A stretch of 64,000 bases of DNA from Nocardioides lianchengensis (GTDB lineage: Bacteria > Actinomycetota > Actinomycetes > Propionibacteriales > Nocardioidaceae). The notes beneath the pieces are model-generated. The model was given only the letters and a program-made list of their open reading frames with translations. It was not told the DNA's origin and made no database searches. The translations under genes were made by a program, and so were the position numbers. Numbering within the stretch: position 1 is the stretch's first letter; each line of letters opens with the position of its first letter. The stretch spans positions 1 through 64,000 of the forward strand of contig NZ_FMZM01000010.1 in assembly GCF_900101465.1 (NCBI RefSeq), written 5' to 3'. Shown here piece by piece: positions 62,356 to 64,000 of the stretch.

Positions 62356-63092
62356 CCCCAGCGGGGAGTGCGGGCGAGCAGCGCCGCGACCGCGACGACC
62401 CCCGCGGTGGAGGTGCGCAGCACCTCGTCGCCGAGCCGGACCGAGGTCGCGCCGGCGGCCACGAACGCCGCGACCTCGTCGTCGGTGAGGCCGCCCTCCG
62501 GGCCCACCACGACCAGCAACGGCCCCTCGGCGGGGACCTCCAGCGCGGCCAGCGGGAGCGTGGCCTCCTCGTGCAGCACGACCGCGAGCGCGGCCGGCCC
62601 GACGAGCGCGACGACGTCGTCGGTCGAGGCCAGCGGGTCGACCTCGGGGAACCAGGAGCGCCGGGCCTGCTTGGCGGCCTCCCGGGCCGTCGCGCGCCAG
62701 CGAGCGAGGGACTTCTCGGCCCGCTCGCCCTTCCACACCGCGACGCTGCGGGCGGCTGCCCACGGCACCACCCGGGCCACGCCGACCTCGGTCAGCACCT
62801 CGACGGCCAGCTCGCCGCGGTCGCCCTTCGGCAGGGCCTGGACGACGGTGACCGCGGGCGTCGGGGCCGGCGCGGTGTCGACCGTCGTCGCGGTCACGGC
62901 GAAGACCCGCTTGCCGGTCGAGGCGACCTCGCCGACCACGGACGTGCCGCGGCCGTCGGTGAGGACGACCGACTCGCCGACCCGCAGCCGTCGTACGGCG
63001 ACGGCGTGGTGGGCCTCGTCGCCCTCGACCGTCACCAGCGAGCCGACGCGGACGCCGTCCAACGACGGCACCAGGTGGACGGGGAGGGACAT
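62352..63092 (-). CDS. rsmE: 16S rRNA (uridine1498-N3)-methyltransferase RsmE
   Basis: 246 aa, ATG 63092. SPOUT methyltransferase: N-terminal PUA-like part (1-75), GPEGGLTDDEVAAF SAM-binding knot loop (about 195) and LGDEVLRTSTAGVVAVAAL at the C-terminus. Modifies 16S rRNA U1498. Normal length. Follows dnaJ by 10 nt, the usual actinobacterial order. Confidence 0.96.
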   Translation of the reverse strand: MSLPVHLVPSLDGVRVGSLVTVEGDEAHHAVAVRRLRVGESVVLTDGRGTSVVGEVASTGKRVFAVTATTVDTAPAPTPAVTVVQALPKGDRGELAVEVLTEVGVARVVPWAAARSVAVWKGERAEKSLARWRATAREAAKQARRSWFPEVDPLASTDDVVALVGPAALAVVLHEEATLPLAALEVPAEGPLLVVVGPEGGLTDDEVAAFVAAGATSVRLGDEVLRTSTAGVVAVAALLARTPRWG

Positions 63093-63102
63093 CAGCGCGA
63101 CA

Positions 63103-64000
63103 TCAGTGCTGGTTGAACGCGTCCCGGAGCCGGCCGAAGACCGACTTGGAGCCGGGCTTCAGCTGACCGGTCGGCTCCTCCTCGCCGCGGATCGCCGCCA
63201 GCTCGCGCAGCAGCTCCTCCTGGCGCGGGTCGAGCTTGGTCGGCGTCTCCACCGCGATGGTCACGATCAGGTCGCCGCGCCCGCCGCGCAGGCCGGGGAC
63301 GCCCCGCGCGCGCAGGACCTGCTGGGTGCCGGACTGGGTGCCGGGGCGTACGTCGAGGGGGAAGGTCGTCTCGACGCCCGAGTCGCCGCCCTGCTCGACG
63401 TCGGCCTCCAGCGTCGGCAGCGTCAGCGTGGTGCCGAGCGCGGCCGCCGACATGGGGACGGTGACGGTGCAGTGGAGGTCGTTGCCCTGACGGGTGAAGA
63501 CGTCGTGGGCCGCGACGTGGATCTCGACGTAGAGGTCTCCGGCCGGGCCGCCGCCGGGGCCGACCTCGCCCTGCTCGGAGAGCTGGACCCGGGTGCCGGT
63601 GTCGACGCCTGCCGGGATCTTGACGGTGAGCGACCGACGCGAGCGGACCCGACCGTCACCGGAGCACTCGCGGCACGGCTCGGGGATGACCGTGCCGAGC
63701 CCGCGGCAGGCCGCGCACGGACGCAGGGTGCGGATCTCGCCGAGGAACGACCGCTGCACGTGGGCGACCTCGCCCTGCCCGCGGCAGGTCTCGCACGGCA
63801 CCGCGTGGGTGCCGGGTGCGGCGCCCTCGCCGTGGCAGGTGCTGCAGAGGACGGCGGTGTCGACGGTCAGCTCGCGGGTGACGCCGAACGCGGCCTCGGC
63901 CAGCTCGACCTCGAGCCGGATCAGCGCGTCCTGGCCGCGCCGGGTGCGGGGCCGCGGACCGCGCCCGCCGGCCGCGCCCCCGGGACCGGCCTGGCCGCCG
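63103..64000 (-). CDS. dnaJ: Chaperone DnaJ (5' part outside window)
   Basis: 299 C-terminal residues are visible; the frame is open to the right edge, so the J domain lies outside. The Gly-rich linker is seen at the edge, followed by four zinc-finger repeats (CSTCHGEG, CETCRGQG, CAACRGLG, CRECSGDG) and the substrate-binding CTD (VKIPAGVDTGTRVQLSEQGE, GDLYVEIHVAAHDVF, LRARGVPGLRGGRGDLIVTI). Hsp70 co-chaperone. Presence of all four zinc repeats marks type I DnaJ. Confidence 0.96.
   Translation of the reverse strand, partial: GGQAGPGGAAGGRGPRPRTRRGQDALIRLEVELAEAAFGVTRELTVDTAVLCSTCHGEGAAPGTHAVPCETCRGQGEVAHVQRSFLGEIRTLRPCAACRGLGTVIPEPCRECSGDGRVRSRRSLTVKIPAGVDTGTRVQLSEQGEVGPGGGPAGDLYVEIHVAAHDVFTRQGNDLHCTVTVPMSAAALGTTLTLPTLEADVEQGGDSGVETTFPLDVRPGTQSGTQQVLRARGVPGLRGGRGDLIVTIAVETPTKLDPRQEELLRELAAIRGEEEPTGQLKPGSKSVFGRLRDAFNQH

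Noticed and set aside
59338..62763. 1141-aa open frame on the minus strand
   Set aside because: Antisense shadow of the GerMN and AlkZ-like genes; Arg/Gly/Asp-rich, no domains. Produced by GC-rich third codon positions.

Overview
The window is a stretch of a high-GC actinobacterial chromosome. GTG starts are frequent, there are many 4-nt ATGA/GTGA stop-start overlaps, and several genes look leaderless (a TAnnnT box 7-8 nt before the start). The conserved gene order and the candidate 10-methyl fatty acid gene pair suggest the Nocardioidaceae (Nocardioides-like), but this is inference from gene content; no rRNA or marker search was possible. There is no prophage, insertion sequence, CRISPR array or replication origin. 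The only tRNA is tRNA-Asn.

The backbone is the housekeeping supercluster found in many actinobacteria. It is written mostly on the minus strand and broken by accessory modules: dnaG - dgt - dusB - glyS (8.6-17.0 kb), znuA-znuC-znuB-zur on the plus strand (17.5-20.7 kb), uppS - recO (22.3-25.5 kb), leuA (30.5-32.2 kb), era (46.4 kb), CBS transporter - ybeY - phoH (51.9-54.7 kb), HIT (58.5 kb), and rsmE - dnaJ (62.4-64.0 kb, dnaJ cut by the window edge).

The inserted modules are as follows. (1) At 0.6-4.9 kb an NRAMP Mn/Fe transporter is divergent from a Tat-exported ferritin-like protein, a small membrane ORF and a complete tatB-tatA-tatC set. (2) At 20.7-24.7 kb two paralogous orphan membrane histidine kinases flank uppS, with a Ser/Thr kinase and a third, larger PAS kinase further on. 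(3) At 32.4-44.7 kb lies a partner-switching and stress-signalling island. It holds a LuxR regulator, a receiver-PAS kinase, a receiver fused to an anti-sigma-type ATPase, two SigB/SigF-family sigma factors, a stand-alone STAS protein, a PAS-PP2C-ATPase-STAS fusion and a GAF-ANTAR protein. It also has a heme-oxygenase-fold protein with a CDGSH protein and a flavodoxin with a decayed second copy. Five copies of a 16-nt inverted repeat, TCACCC-N4-GGGTGA or close to it, lie in this island, mostly just upstream of its regulatory genes, and SigB-type promoters can be read in front of the phosphatase and one sigma factor. (4) At 44.7-46.4 kb are two overlapping septum-formation-type lipoproteins. 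(5) At 47.4-50.8 kb are a siderophore-interacting flavoprotein and a methyltransferase/FAD-reductase pair for 10-methyl branched fatty acids. (6) At 55.1-57.3 kb is a DUF222-HNH gene with a probable SOS box. (7) At 57.3-62.4 kb are a copper monooxygenase-like lipoprotein, an ECF sigma factor overlapping a probable GerMN-type anti-sigma sensor, a lipoprotein paralog of the sensor, and an AlkZ-like DNA glycosylase.

Regulatory DNA is unusually legible in places: tandem Zur-type boxes sit on a leaderless znuA start, a leucine-rich leader peptide with an attenuator hairpin precedes leuA, and a perfect 40-nt palindromic terminator separates leuA from the convergent kinase.
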